Source of the DNA: Coprinellus micaceus
Lineage: Eukaryota; Basidiomycota; Agaricomycetes; Agaricales; Psathyrellaceae
Assembly: GCA_951394405.1 (NCBI GenBank)
Contig: OX596336.1
Coordinates: 3,720,001 to 3,784,000, forward strand
DNA: 64,000 bases
Direction of reading: 5' to 3'
In this document: positions 1 through 11,724 of the stretch, in pieces
Position numbering within the stretch: position 1 is the first letter of the stretch
How the letters are laid out: each line of letters starts with the position of its first letter
The notes under the pieces: generated by a model
Told to the model about the DNA's origin: nothing
What the model saw: the letters and a program-made list of their open reading frames with translations, nothing else
Databases searched by the model: none
Made by a program: the position numbers and the translations under genes

Positions 1-770
1 GCTGGTCCACCCTTGGGTTGAGAGTCGAGCCACTGTCGGAGTTGGGCAAAGACACTTTTGGAGCGCTGGTTCGGGTCCCAGAACGATGGCAAAGACGTTC
101 CGGCGTCCTTGAGGTAGGCGTCTGCGGCGAGGAATCGAAGCCTGTGATATGCTTCGTCGAGAAGCCGAAGTTGGAACAGAAATTGAACGCTTACGGCCAC
201 GATGGCCGTGCCGAAGATACGGAGGAGAGGGGCGAGCCATGTTTCGTGAAAGGGTCGATCGGGGAGGGAATAAGTGAAGAGTGGGATGTATGGAATTATT
301 CCAAGCGTGCTGAGGACTGCTGTCCAAAAGACGAGGCGGACGTTCCACCAGAGGAGGTCTGGCGACAGCAAATTTATATCAACGGATCGCACCTTCTTCT
401 TGGAAAGAAGTATGCGAAGCCTGTCCTCAGCAACATGGAGATGGTGCTTCCGTTCGTTAACATGGAGTAACAGGGTCCCGAGGCCGGTCGGCTGGAGCCC
501 GGCGTTCTTCAGATGTGTTGGCCCATGGAAGCGGACGAAGGGCCAGTCGATGCTCGCCAACAATGCGATTACCCCTGCCATCGCAACGCCGAGGCTCCCA
601 AAAATCGTCATCGGAGTGGCGGCTGGGTACAGCAACCCATTATCAAGCGCTGCTGCGACGTGGCTCTCACACAACCCCGTCGTTATCAGTGGCAAGAAGG
701 GAGCGACTTCCTGGATGGCGTGGACAATCAAACTGTTTGCTGAAGTCGGAACGAGTTGTGAGAGATCCAT
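1..770 (-). CDS. Caspase-like membrane protein, paralogue 1 (N-terminal part, cut by window edge)
   Basis: The minus strand is open from an ATG at 770 to the window edge, about 256 residues, and starts M-D-L-S-Q-L-V-P-T. It aligns along its length with the N-termini of the two complete paralogues at 2690-5424 and 7173-9914. Shared stretches are a hydrophobic segment around P-A-A-T-P-M-T-I-F-G, L-L-H-V-N-E-R-K-H-H-L, I-I-P-Y-I-P-L-F, and a block ending F-L-A-A-D-A-Y-L-K-D-A-G then F-W-D-P-N-Q-R-S-K. At least three hydrophobic segments are visible. The protease half, if present, lies outside the window, so the caspase label comes only from the paralogues. The three genes are direct tandem repeats on one strand. 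A GGGCGCC motif lies 363 bp upstream of the start. Confidence 0.8.
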   Translation of the reverse strand, partial: MDLSQLVPTSANSLIVHAIQEVAPFLPLITTGLCESHVAAALDNGLLYPAATPMTIFGSLGVAMAGVIALLASIDWPFVRFHGPTHLKNAGLQPTGLGTLLLHVNERKHHLHVAEDRLRILLSKKKVRSVDINLLSPDLLWWNVRLVFWTAVLSTLGIIPYIPLFTYSLPDRPFHETWLAPLLRIFGTAIVAVSVQFLFQLRLLDEAYHRLRFLAADAYLKDAGTSLPSFWDPNQRSKSVFAQLRQWLDSQPKGGP

Positions 771-2689
771 GGGGTTGGGTGAAGTCGAACTGCCAAGGTT
801 CGCAGCAAAGAGGTGACCGAGCGAGAACTTTCAGCTCGCCAAAGCTTGCAGGATGCCGCGCTTATATCTGTAGGAAATGATTATTGTGATGAACCCAAAC
901 CGCGCACTGAACGGTGGTACACACCTGCTGCAGGGAATTCGGGAGAGGGTGAGATCAAGATGGCGCGCCGATCGAGGGAATGAGGAGTGCGTCTACTTCC
1001 ACTCGTTTTATCATCGACGTGGCCAAACCTCAAGGGCACTGAGCGGCTGTAATGGCCGAAAAGGGGACAGGCCTGGCGTTGGACCTTTCCGTTACTGTTG
1101 GACCCGTGCGGAGATGTCAAGTATGGCGACATGGGCGCCTAATTATTTTCAACACAGCCCCACGGTGCACATTCCACCCCGTGGCTTGTGCGGCCCCCCT
1201 TAATAGCAGCGTTGAGGAAATGGGGCATACATAACCATCTAATAGACATATATGAAGCGACACCTAGCCTGCACCACGGGAGAAGAAGTGCTTGCCTAGA
1301 AGGCTTCCATTTATCCCAGCTAAGAGGCGTCGTAAGCGCCAGGGCTCAAAGAGCTATATAACGCTTAATTAAAAACCCTAGGATAGAGAGTGCGTCGCGC
1401 AATTCTCCCCCCATTTCATCATACCTTGGGTGTGACGTGGGCTTACCCGCTGGGCGCTTATCCCGTGTAGAACGATAAGGCACTCGGAATAACCCGGGGT
1501 GCCAGGGGGGATAATCATAAGGACCCGACGGTCAATTTTAGGGGTCCAGGGGAGCAATGTGGCTTTGAAATGAGCGCCACACGATGAAGACTCGGGGCTT
1601 GCAACCTGGGGCTGAACATAAGAATGGGAGGCAGGGAAAATAAGTGGGAGGGGTTATGGGCGATAAACACTCGAAACGGACATAGGAGTTGACGACCTGC
1701 CATGGAGATTAGTGGACATTTCTAACGCCACCATAACAGCAGCGGTGGGCGCGACCGCCACTCAGCGCTTAACACGCGGGTCTTGCGGAGTGTCCATGGA
1801 ACGACAGGGAGATTGGCGCTAGACCCCGTTTGTAAGAGTAAGATGTACGACGCCAGGGCTCCACATCCATGCCAGTTCATGATCACGGCCGACATGTGCA
1901 TACCTTGTCGATGAACAAGTAAAGATGCTCCCGTGTTTTCTTCTCCGCAGCACCAGCAGAGCCCTATGCGTATTGCGCTGACGGTAGTAGGATGTCCAAA
2001 CAGTTACGAGGGGTACCAGGGACGTACATCAACACTGTAGAGCAATCCAGGCCCGGGGGTCGCCTGACGGATCAAGTCCTACCCAGCTTTCGAGAGACGA
2101 GAGCACATCCTCCGATATCCAATTCGAATATTGGATCGAATGGCACAGATAACAGCACCTCTGATGAAGCCACACTTCCTCAAGGGACTGACGATTAGAA
2201 GAAACGCAAACTCACTGTGTGAGTCTGTTGCGGTGATATGGGTGTCAGGAAGCGGTTAGGTCTGGTAAGATACATCGGCACCTGGATGTAGCGGAAGACA
2301 AGATAATAGAGGAGGTTCCAGCCCGCGCCAGCGAACCTGAAGAAGAGCGTCAGGAGTGCCCGTCACCGTTGACAGGACTTGACGGGTTTGACCAGCGCTG
2401 ACCAGACCTTTCCCACGGTGACTCGGAGCCCTAGGACACAACAATGACGAGAAAGATCGAAAGGGACGAGGGTTGACGCGGACGTTGAGACCGTTGAGCA
2501 TGTTTAGTTGATAAAGATGCTTTAAACTTAAGAGGCTGACATGATGCGCAGAATTGGGCTGTGCTACACGCGTTCACATTTAAAATATAGCTAGAGTCTG
2601 TCGTATACTCGAGTAGGCGAGACCCAGGCGCACGTACGGGAAGAAGTGGTATCCCATACCCCGAAACTCATCGACACCCCAGTAAACTA
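771..2689. other. Intergenic region between caspase-like paralogues 1 and 2
   Basis: No supportable gene was found in about 1.9 kb. The region carries a GGGCGCC motif at 1133, a GGGCGCTTATCCC variant at 1452, and at about 1671-1733 a block that resembles 6097-6158 upstream of paralogue 2. That resemblance suggests the duplicated unit included 5' flanking DNA. Confidence 0.6.
1133..1149 (+). promoter_or_regulatory. GGGCGCC-TAATTATTTT motif upstream of caspase-like paralogue 1
   Basis: The same 17 bases occur at 5867-5883 upstream of paralogue 2. It lies 363 bp before the ATG at 770, with the AT-rich half pointing away from the gene. A regulatory role is inferred from recurrence. Confidence 0.5.
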
Positions 2690-5424
2690 CTAGTCATCCG
2701 TGTAGCGCACCGTGACGAGGGGCTTGGCTTTTTCGTCTAGCCTTCGTTTGAAGAGGCCATCGAATAATGACTGCTCCTGGTAGATGGTCGTGCAGAACAC
2801 CCTCTGGTGATTGCTCCTGGTTGAGACAATGAGCATTGCTGATGGCGGGATGCCGTGCAGAGTACTTACAGTGGCTCTTCTGTGACATTGTTTCCCCGCT
2901 TTACCGTTATTTTTAGCTTCTTGAACTGCTCCGTGATCCTCTCAACTAGCCCTTTGTAAGTCAAACATCTAAGCTCGTCGTTTTCCTCTGCCTCTTTCAA
3001 CACGTCGAGTAGAGCCTTGGTGAATTGGCCACCCGAATCCCCTTCAATCGATTCATTGGCAACTTGATTTTCAGCTGCTCCGGCGAGTAGGATGTGCGAA
3101 CGGTACCCAATAGAGATTTCTGTAAAACGGTTTCATGAACACTCTACTGGGAGGAGCGTCGTGTCAGAATGGGCAACATACCGCTTGTTTCCTCCATGAC
3201 TGCAGACATCCCGCCTGCATGAGATGCGAGATCGTTTCGGGGGCCTTCGACCTCATCCGGGGATAACGGTGAGGACACCTGCGGAATGTCCTCAACGAGG
3301 GTAGATCCCGAGGCAGCCGTGGCCGGGGCAGACCCCGTTGCACTGATAGCTGCTGTGTCAATAGTGAGGTATTTCAAGTTCCCCATACCCTGGGCCTTCG
3401 TCGATGCAGTTGAGCAAGAGGGTTGACCACCACTGGACGAGCCATCCCCCGGCTTCGAACGGAATTCTGGTTGGGCAAGCTGCTGGCCTGCTTCCCATTT
3501 TACATTCCTAGCCATTGCGCCGGCGTAGCAGCAATCCAGAATCAGTACCTGCTTTCATATTTAGCGTTTCAAAGGGGTGTTCGGGATTTCTAGCACGCAC
3601 GATATTGTCCGTCCTTTCGTTTCCAACTTGTTGGAGCAGATTGACAAGCTCACTATACGCTAACCAATCGTTCTCCCTGGGTTCCGTGTTTTTCTTGGCG
3701 ACGTTATTGTGGTAGGGCACAAGATACGTCGAAGACCCAGAGATAGCGCTGTGTCCAGCATAGAAGATGATGATGGGGGCTTGGGGAGCCACACTTATTC
3801 GGTGTTTTAGAGACTGGATTTCTTCGACGATTTTGTCTTTCGTTGCCGAGGAGTTGTAGAGGGTTCGGATCTGTCGGGGAGGAACGAGGAGCTTCTCCTC
3901 CAAGTATCTCTGCATCTTCACGCCGTCCTCTTTTGCCCCTGTTAGACTCCCGAACACATCAGAGTGTGTGTAGTCGTCGATACCGATGATGAGTGCGTGC
4001 ATGTCGTCAGTCGTGACAGAGTCTAAACTCCATCCAATCCCATACGACAGCTTCCTTTCGGGAAAGGCTGTTTCTTCACCTTCACCACGATCTGGACGGC
4101 CTTTGAGGGTCTTCTCCAGAACTATTGGTGACTTGGGATCATCCCAAGGAGGATTCCAAGACCATACTGCGGTCCGGGCAAAGAACAGCACTATCTCACA
4201 AACGACCCAGACGGTAGGCCCTGCCCACATCCCTCTCTCGCGGTTTGCTTGCACGATCCCAAAACTTCCAATGTACCCGACGATGATGAGGATGCCCCCA
4301 ACCAGGAGAAAAATCTGGGTAAGCAGGAGCCCAAGGGTGGTCAGATGTTGGGCACAAAAGAGGACGATGCTCGCGGTCTTCGCCGTCGACTCTTGCATGC
4401 GTGGAAGCGTGTCGACGTGGCCGTCTCGGGTAGATTCCTCCAGGGGCGTGGCTTGTCCTGACGGATTTCCCTGCTCGGCCGCGTTGATCTCGAGTGTACC
4501 TGCGCGAGGCGTAGGACTTTGGAGACTGGGTCCACTGGGCGGGACATTTCCTAGAGCCAATGGAGGCGGGGCGAATGGGCCGGGGAACCTGAAGGAGCCC
4601 GTTGTATGTATTGCGTCTAAAAACATCAGCGCGTCCTCTTTGGTGAGAGTTGGATCCGGCACCCCGCGGTCTATATTCTCGCTGGGAAGGGCGGATAAGC
4701 GCCTTCGCAGTGTGGCAAATACGCTTTTCGACCGTCGGTTAGGGTCCCAGAATTCCGGGAGCGACTTGCCCGTATCTTTGAGATAGTTGTCGGCGGCCAG
4801 AAAGCGAAGTCGGTAGTATGTTTCCTCCAGAATTCGCAGTTGGAAGAGAAGCTGGATATCGACTGCGACCATAGCGGACCCGGTGATCCGGATGATGGGA
4901 TAGAGCCATGATTCCTGAAAAGGTTTGTCGGGGAGAGAATGTCGTATGAGGTAGACGTAGGGGATGATCCCAAGGCCACTGAGAAGGACAGTCGCCCCGA
5001 TGAGGCGGAGATTCCACCAGACAATATCGGGAGAGAAAGTGTTGATTTCGACTTCTTGCACCCTCTTTTTGGCAAGGATAGCGCGAAGCCTGGCTTCTAC
5101 CACGAAGAGGTGATGCTTACGCTCGTTGACGTGCAACAGGAGGGTTCCTATCCCTGAAGCTTGAAACCCTGCATTCTTTATCCTGGTCGGGCCGTGGAAA
5201 TATGGGAGGTCGATGCTTCCAAGCAGGGCGACGAAGCCCAGCAGAGCGATGCCGAGACTACCAAAGATTGTCATCGGAGCCGCCGCTGGGTAGAGGAGGC
5301 CAAGGTTAAGACCCCGCGCAATGCGGTCTTGGCAGACCTCTGTCCCCAGTAAAGGTAGAAGAGGGGCGAGGTCCTGAACGGCGCCGATGAAGATGGCGCC
5401 GATATCCGTTTGATAGGTGGTCAT
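2690..5424 (-). CDS. Membrane-anchored caspase-like (peptidase C14) protein, paralogue 2
   Basis: Model join(2690..2816,2870..3119,3182..3548,3601..5424) on the minus strand encodes 855 residues. Introns are 53, 62 and 52 nt with GT-AG ends. Hydrophobic segments lie near residues 45-70, 138-163, 175-196, 363-393 and 402-422, with a Pro/Ser-rich linker at about 280-345. After a conserved W-N-P-P-W-D-D-P comes a caspase p20-like domain. It has H-A-L-I-I-G-I-D-D-Y near 476, the catalytic His in Y-A-G-H-S (His558) and the catalytic Cys in D-C-C-Y-A-G (Cys615, restored by splicing the first intron). A low-complexity stretch of about 115 residues separates the Cys from the p10-like part (S-H-I-L-L-A-G...G-G-Q-F-T-K-A-L-L). 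Cys-His proteases of this family cut after Asp or Arg/Lys; this specificity cannot be read here. A location in an internal or plasma membrane is inferred. Confidence 0.88.
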
Positions 5425-7172
5425 CCTTCTTCAACGGGGGTGCGCGTGTGTCGTTTTCTGAAGTAAAGTTAGGGGAATAGCGGGTGGTATTGTGTTTAGA
5501 CTCACAGATGAGACCGGCGCGAGCAACTGAGCTTGGACTAGCTCGGGCGGCGAGCGCGACAACAGGGGACCAACGGGGGGGCCCTTGGGATTCACCGACT
5601 GAGGAATGCAGTGAAATAGCCAGAGGCACTGACAATGGTGATCAGTATCGCGTTGTCTGCTTCGTGTGGAAAGGTGACCTGGGTGTAGTGGGTTAACTCA
5701 GTCTGGGGGGAGGGAGGGGGGTAGAACTGTGACGGGGGGCATCAAACCACCACCAGTTAAATAGCCATGGGACGCCTAATTGGGAGCATACCATTACGAG
5801 TGGTCTGGCTATATCGCCGCTCGTGCAATTACAGCGTGACGTGGTGTGCAACGCACTAACGAGCTTGGGCGCCTAATTATTTTGGGGCTGATAAGACATT
5901 TCCAGAAGGTGTCGATACCGCAATAGTGGTCGGGCTGAGTCGACTTACGTTCAGTCAAATCGGTAGTGCTGACGCTTTTCTAATCTACCTCCACGGGGCA
6001 GGGATGGGGGCCCATGGTCAAGATGGCGGGCTTGAAAAAGGAACGGGAGAAGTCGGAGGGGGAGTCAGTGCGAAGGCAGTGTAGGCACTAGACGTATTAA
6101 ACGGACATATGGGTTGCCGATCTGTGGAGATTAACAGGAAATTCTAACGCCACCACCCTAAACGCAGGGATCTTTGACGTACGTGCCTCTCCTCTTCTTC
6201 CATTCCGATCCTAACCATGAGCTCTCCCATCTTCAACGCCCGATCCTCCCTCTCCGTGCCCCTTCCACCGTTATCCCGACGAGAAGCACTCTCGAGTTTG
6301 ACGGGCGGTCCTCTTCTTTTTTCTCCTGCCTTTCCGACCATGAACTCCCTCATCTCCGACACACCAGGTCCCCTGCCAGCTGCCCTGTCTCTGACCGTTG
6401 AGGATTGGTTCGCACTTCCGCATTCCTCGTCCACCATGATCACGGGTTTCCTGTCTTTCACTAGCACTGTCCTACCTCAGCTAACACATTTTTCTCCCAA
6501 TGCTCTCATGTTAAAGATCTCACTGCGGTGCTACCATGAACGTGAATGGTTTGGTATTAGTATGGCCGTTAGGAAGCGACCAGCTCCAGGATAGGGTACG
6601 TAGCGTTTTCACAGTGGAGCTTCGTCAGCGTTTAGAAGTTTCAGAGGACAAGGCCAATTGAGGTGAGGGTGCTAAGAACTTGAATGTCAGGGGCGATCAG
6701 AGCGTTCCCACGATGAGAGGCCTGAGCGGGAGATGCATCGAAATGGGAGGAAGCCTTGAGTATGTTCAATATTTAATCCGACAAGACAAGGTAAGGCCTC
6801 GTGTCGCTCTAGCCTCCAATAAGACACTTCCTACTGACGCACTTCGTCCAGCTCAGCTCAGCTCAAATGCAATTATCAACTATTCAAGCGCGATATGATT
6901 CTGTGAAGGTGCCCTCCTGTGGCGGCTGGAAGTCCTAAGGCAAAGGTCAAAACAGAGTCTACACACATCGCGGTCCAGGCAGAGATCAAAACAGATCCAA
7001 ACGAATTCGCTAGTCCTACCTATGTACCTAGGCACTCAACGAGTAAGTATTGAGATCGGACTGTGCTACTGTGGTTGCGCAAAGGACATTGGGTATCGGA
7101 GGGCATACAAGATAATCCGAACCTTTCTCAGCAGAGCCGCGATTAGAACGACAGGAGAAAGCCAGCGTCCGT
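5425..7172. other. Intergenic region between caspase-like paralogues 2 and 3
   Basis: No convincing gene was found. The purine/pyrimidine-skewed open frames at 6144-6594 are mutual antisense shadows with no family resemblance. The region holds the GGGCGCC motif at 5867 and the block at 6097-6158 that is similar to 1671-1733. Confidence 0.6.
5867..5883 (+). promoter_or_regulatory. GGGCGCC-TAATTATTTT motif upstream of caspase-like paralogue 2
   Basis: Identical over 17 bases to 1133-1149 and located 443 bp before the ATG at 5424. This is either a conserved promoter element or a remnant of the duplicated flank. Confidence 0.5.
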
Positions 7173-9914
7173 TCAGTCAGTGTACAGGACATGAACCAGG
7201 GGAGAGGAGCTTTTTTCATCCCTTTTGCGAGCGAACAATCCATCGAAGAGCAGTCGCTTCTGGTGAATTGTCGTGCAACAGACTGATTGGAAGTTGTGCC
7301 TATTGAATCGAAGGAAAGGCCTGAGTGGAAATGCATTCCTTAGGCTTCACGTACTCACAATACTGCTTCAAACATCGTGCCATCTTGAAGAACAGCTGGG
7401 ACTGTATGTTGACGAAATCTTTTCCTGATCTCTTCCACGAGTGCCTTGTAGGTCATTTCCTTGAGGCTGCCTTGGTCTGCTTCTTGGAGGACTCGTAAAA
7501 GGGTGGTCGTAAATACCCCTCCTTCGCCAGTCTCCGTTTCATGACACTGCTGCTGCGGGGAGGTTCCAGCGAGCAGAATGTGGGAAGAGTATCCGATGAA
7601 GAGCTCTGTAGGTAGGACGTGAGTGAGACTCCCCGTAGAGCCAACGTATCGGACATTGGCTTCTCACCCCCAGTGTCCTGCCTACGCGGAGCGAGACTCG
7701 TTCCGTCCGAGATAGTCGCGACCGTAGACTGCGGTGGAATATTGAGGAGCGCGTTGCCGCCTATACCCGGCGCGGTATTGCTGGGCAGCTGGGACGTGTC
7801 GATACTGAGGCGGCTCACCGGGCTTTCGATTTGGCCTGAGTTTTCAGCGAAACTGGATGGCTCTTCCGATTCGGCAATTTTGGAAGAGGATGGAAAGGAG
7901 GGCGCAGGACTGGGCCAAGATGTAAACTTCTTGTTTATGCCTAATGCACCGGCATGACAAGTATCGAAGATAACGACCTGATAGGGCGGTCCATGCGTTA
8001 GCAAGATGAATCCGAGCGGATGAGAAACTCACGATATTTTCGGACTTCTCGTTCCCGATATGCGAAAGTAAATCCACAAGCTCGGAATACGCAAGCATAT
8101 CCCTCTTGGCTTCCTCTTTATCCCTCTTCTGGACGTTGGGAAGGTAAGGAACAAGGTAAGTGTCGTCGCCATCCTGGACGCTGTGCCCCGCGAAATAGAC
8201 GACGATCGGAGCACTCGGAACGACGGACCCTCGATGTCGCAGCGCTTTCAGCTCCTCTACGATTCGTTCCTTGGTAGCATCCTCGTTGTAGAGGGTGCAA
8301 ATCTGGCCGCAAGGAACCATGAGGGTCTCTTCAAGATAGTTCGCTACCCTTTCCCCGTCTTGTTTAGCACAACGAAGGTCTTGGAAACCAGTCCTTCCTG
8401 GGTAGGTGTTGATCCCGATGATTAAAGCGTGCATATCGTCAGCCGTCAATGAGTTTAACCCCCATCCGATCCCATAGGAGCATTGGTTGGGATCTCCGCC
8501 CACTGACACCCCTCGGGGCTGCTTCTCGAGAACGATGGGTGATCTGGGGTCATCCCAGGGGGGATTCGAGGCCCAAAGCGCCACACGTATGAGGGCCAAC
8601 AGTCCTTCAAACAGGAGCCAGAAAAGTGGTCCCCACCAAGTGGCATCGTGGCCACTGGCGAGCACGACCCCGAAGCAGCCAATGTATCCGAGAATGATGC
8701 AGATGACGCCAGCGAACAGAAGGACCTGCGTGAGCGGGAGCAGGACGAGAGTGGCGTAAGGGGGCGGATGTCGGGGAGAATGGGCGTCGTCCTGTTGAGT
8801 GCTGGTGTCAAGGAGGTGCGCTGCCTCGTCAACCCGGGTTGTTTGTCGAGAGAGAGAGCCGCTTTGAGTGGTGGGCCGCTCATATGGATTGGATGAAGCT
8901 GTCCCTGGTAAGAAGGTCGGGTAGGTTGCAGGAGGGGTTTGAGGGTGTGATGGGGAGGGGTACGTAGGCGAGGCGAAATCGAAGGAAGACAACGCGTCAA
9001 TGTTGCGCAAAAGTAAATTTCCGTCCTCCTCCGTGAGGTCTTGAGCGTCTGGCAGCTCGGTCGTAGGAGTCGACATCGAACGTTTCAGTTGCAAAAACGT
9101 GTCCCTGGACCGTTGGTTGTGATCCCAAAATGGAGGCAGTGACTTCCCGTTATCCTTGAGGAAGTTGTCTGCTGCGAGAAACCGAAGGCGGTGATACACC
9201 TCTTCCAGAAGACGAAGTTGGAAGAGAAGTTGGAGGCTGATTGCCACGAGTGCTGAGCCGGAAATGCGGAGAATTGGGTAGAGCCATGTTTCCTGGAAAG
9301 GCCTGTCGGGAAGGGAGAAGACGAAGAGGGGGATGTAAGGTATCACGCCGAATATGTTCAGGAATATTGTCCACTGCAAGAGCCGCCTATTCCACCCCAA
9401 AAAGTCTGGGGAACCCATATTCACCTTCACCGACCGCACCTTCTTCTTGGATAGAATAGTGCGTAGCCGATCTTCTGCTAGGTAGAGGTGATCCTTGCTC
9501 TCCTTCACGTGTAGTAGAAGTTCGCCAATCCCGGACACCTGGATTCCAGCGTTTCGAAGGAGGGCGGGACCATCGAAGAAATCGCAGTCAATACTTGCAC
9601 AGAGTGCGATGAATCCTGCTTTGGCGATGCCCAGGCAGCCGAATATGGACATCGGAGCTGCTGCGGGGTAGAGCAAACCAAGATCAAGGGCTCGTACAAC
9701 TCGGTCCTCGCACAGCCCTGTGGTGAGCAGAGGGAGGAGGGGAGATAAGGACCGAATCGCGTGGATGACAATGCTGCCCAAAGTTGTAGGGATGAGGACA
9801 GTATTCCCATTACCCTGCTCACAGGGACAGTGCAGAATTGAGCCATCGTGTAAAGAAGCAAGCTCGGGCGCCACTCACGATAGGGAGGAAGAGCGTCCAT
9901 AAATAGTCGAGCAT
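7173..9914 (-). CDS. Membrane-anchored caspase-like (peptidase C14) protein, paralogue 3
   Basis: Model join(7173..7299,7359..7605,7668..7977,8033..9814,9879..9914) on the minus strand encodes 833 residues. The 36-nt first exon encodes M-L-D-Y-L-W-T-L-F-L-P-I and replaces a GTG-initiated reading at 9874 that runs through the intron. The architecture matches paralogue 2: several hydrophobic segments, a Pro/Ser linker, W-A-S-N-P-P-W-D-D-P, then H-A-L-I-I-G-I-N. The catalytic His is in Y-F-A-G-H-S (about 556) and the catalytic Cys in F-D-T-C-H-A-G (about 613). A low-complexity insert follows before S-H-I-L-L-A-G-T. Positions and phases of the last three introns match paralogue 2, the middle one being 62 nt in both, and the last exon is 127 nt in both. 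It ends H-V-L-Y-T-D. This is strong evidence of tandem duplication with both active-site residues kept. Confidence 0.88.
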
Positions 9915-10342
9915 AGTAGGCAACGATACAAGTGCTTCGAGCCGGTGGAGTGAAGTCCCTTGGGCGCGTGAGCAGGGTGGGCGGGGTCGGGGGGTGGAGT
10001 GGGATGGTTTACGACCTTACAGGGGCTGAGGAGCGCGCAGGTATAAATAGGTAAGGGGGATGGGGGAGATCTACCGCTTCAGATTCCCCTATTTGTCATC
10101 GAAAGCGTGCGGGCGCCTATTTGATAACGACTCTATTGAGCATACTCGGGACATCGGAAATGAAAAAGGATAATCGCGATTCAATCAGAACGGCGATTCC
10201 ATCGCAATAGTTCGGGAAATTTCGCAGAGCGAGGTGCGATAGGGGCCTTGAGCGCTGTCGAAAACGGCTCCAGGATACCGTCCCAAGTACCAGCTAGGAT
10301 GTGGAGTGGGCCGCCCGGTGTACAGTTGAGTGCTTCGGGGTG
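9915..10342. other. Intergenic region upstream of caspase-like paralogue 3
   Basis: No gene is seen. It contains a GGGCGCCTATTTG motif at 10111 and a TATAAATA string at about 10042, neither tested for function. Confidence 0.6.
10111..10123 (+). promoter_or_regulatory. GGGCGCCTATTTG motif upstream of caspase-like paralogue 3
   Basis: Located 197 bp before the ATG at 9914. The same 13 bases occur at 45418 in the distant multigene array and, inverted, at 31372. Function is inferred. Confidence 0.5.
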
Positions 10343-11382
10343 TCAAGAGAGGAGCTTTTCAACGATCTCGTCATCTAAACCAGGGTTTGGCCCCCGGCCA
10401 TCAGACCCAGTACCAGCCGCATACGCGGCATAGTACACATGGTCAAGGAGAATGGCATAGCGGACGTCGCGGATAGTTAATCCAGGTTTCTCCGCATGAG
10501 CGCCGTTAATCGCACTGTGCGTGTGCACGAAGATTTCAAGAGAGTTAGAAGGTGATAAAGAATAGGAGTCGTAGTGATGCTGCACAGGGAAATTGTGCGG
10601 TCAATAAGCGCCCGTCTTTTTGTCATTGGAAGGGTGGAAGTAGTACACTCACAAATTCTCCAACGTCTGACAGAGCTTTAGCGTCCGAAAGAAACCTATT
10701 GGCCGCTTCCCCTGAGATGAAGTGATAGGTATTGATGAGGAATGGGTGTTCGTTCTATACATGGGCTGTGAGCAACGGCCATACGGTTCAGATGTCACTC
10801 TGACAAACCTGGCTTGGCTCTCCTTTGGGAGCACATCCACAGTCCGCGTCGACGGTACGGTTCAGCACTTCTTCAGCGGGGAGTAGGAAGTCTACGGTCC
10901 ACGCGCTCTGCCTACAAAGTGGTGCCAGCGCACTCTCCACCTCGGCTCTCGAGAGACAGGGCGTTGGATAACCTTTAACACGCGGCGGTAGAGGAGGTAG
11001 TTGAGCAGCAGAAGAATTGGTGGAGCTCTCAGGCTTTCTAGCAATGCTGTAAAGATCAGCTAGCGCGAATTTGTCGCCCTGGAGAACCGAACACCTCAAT
11101 TACCGAAATCATACCGTTACAGGCAAAACTCACTGCAACACGCGTGACTTTGACTCGTTCTCCCCAGGTGGGTTTCGCTGCTAATGGTTTGTTGCTTCCT
11201 TGGTTTGATTCAGGCGACTTGGCATCCTTCGTAGTCTCCATGCTAACCGCACTCCACCGGCTGGGGGTTCCGCAAGAAAAACTTCTACCCAGGCGCTCGT
11301 GAGCCGTTTGACCTTGAACCAGGAACTGTCTAGAAGATATTTTTGCCCACTTCGGACAGCGCGATACCACAGCGCGAAGCAT
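10343..11382 (-). CDS. Pterin-4a-carbinolamine dehydratase-like protein
   Basis: Model join(10343..10579,10653..10754,10809..11078,11134..11382) on the minus strand encodes 285 residues, and every exon is a multiple of three. The C-terminal half resembles the PCBD fold: L-I-N-T-Y-H-F, a helix A-A-N-R-F-L-S-D-A-K-A-L, then E-F-H-H-Y-D-S-Y with the His-His pair, F-V-H-T-H-S-A, and P-G-L-T-I-R-D-V-R-Y-A-I-L-L-D. Family members dehydrate 4a-hydroxytetrahydrobiopterin; some act as transcriptional cofactors. The N-terminus (M-L-R-A-V-V-S-R-C-P-K-W-A-K) is basic with no acidic residues, so mitochondrial import is possible. The long N-terminal part is unlike short family members. A GGGCGCTTATTG motif falls in its last intron (10602-10613). 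Confidence 0.72.
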
Positions 11383-11724
11383 CCAAACGGGAGGGAGGAG
11401 CGGTGAAGATGAGAAGGCAGGTCGAAGTCGCGCAGCGATACAGTCAGTGACCTCCAGCTGATTCTCACGGGTGAGGCTTGCCCCTATCGAGGAGGGAGCA
11501 GGGCGACACAGCGAGATCCTATTGCATATTGACATTTTAAATGGTGGCCCCAATATCGCCCACAATGATAGTGGTTCTGCAAAGTGATGTGTATAGTACT
11601 CTGGTAGTAATAGACCTCGTTTATTCATGCGTGGTAGGGTCGGGTCAACCTATCTGACCCGGACCCTTCCATTCAGAGACGACTGTGTCACCTACGCAGG
11701 AGTTCCCTGAAGGTAGGCCCCGCT

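Noticed and set aside
3986..4786. Long plus-strand frame (266 codons) opposite caspase-like paralogue 2
   Set aside because: It is antisense to a clearly conserved coding exon and has no family resemblance of its own.
9815..9874. Extending caspase-like paralogue 3 to a start at 9874
   Set aside because: The codon there is GTG and lies in a 64-nt intron with good GT-AG ends; splicing to a 36-nt exon starting at ATG 9914 is better.
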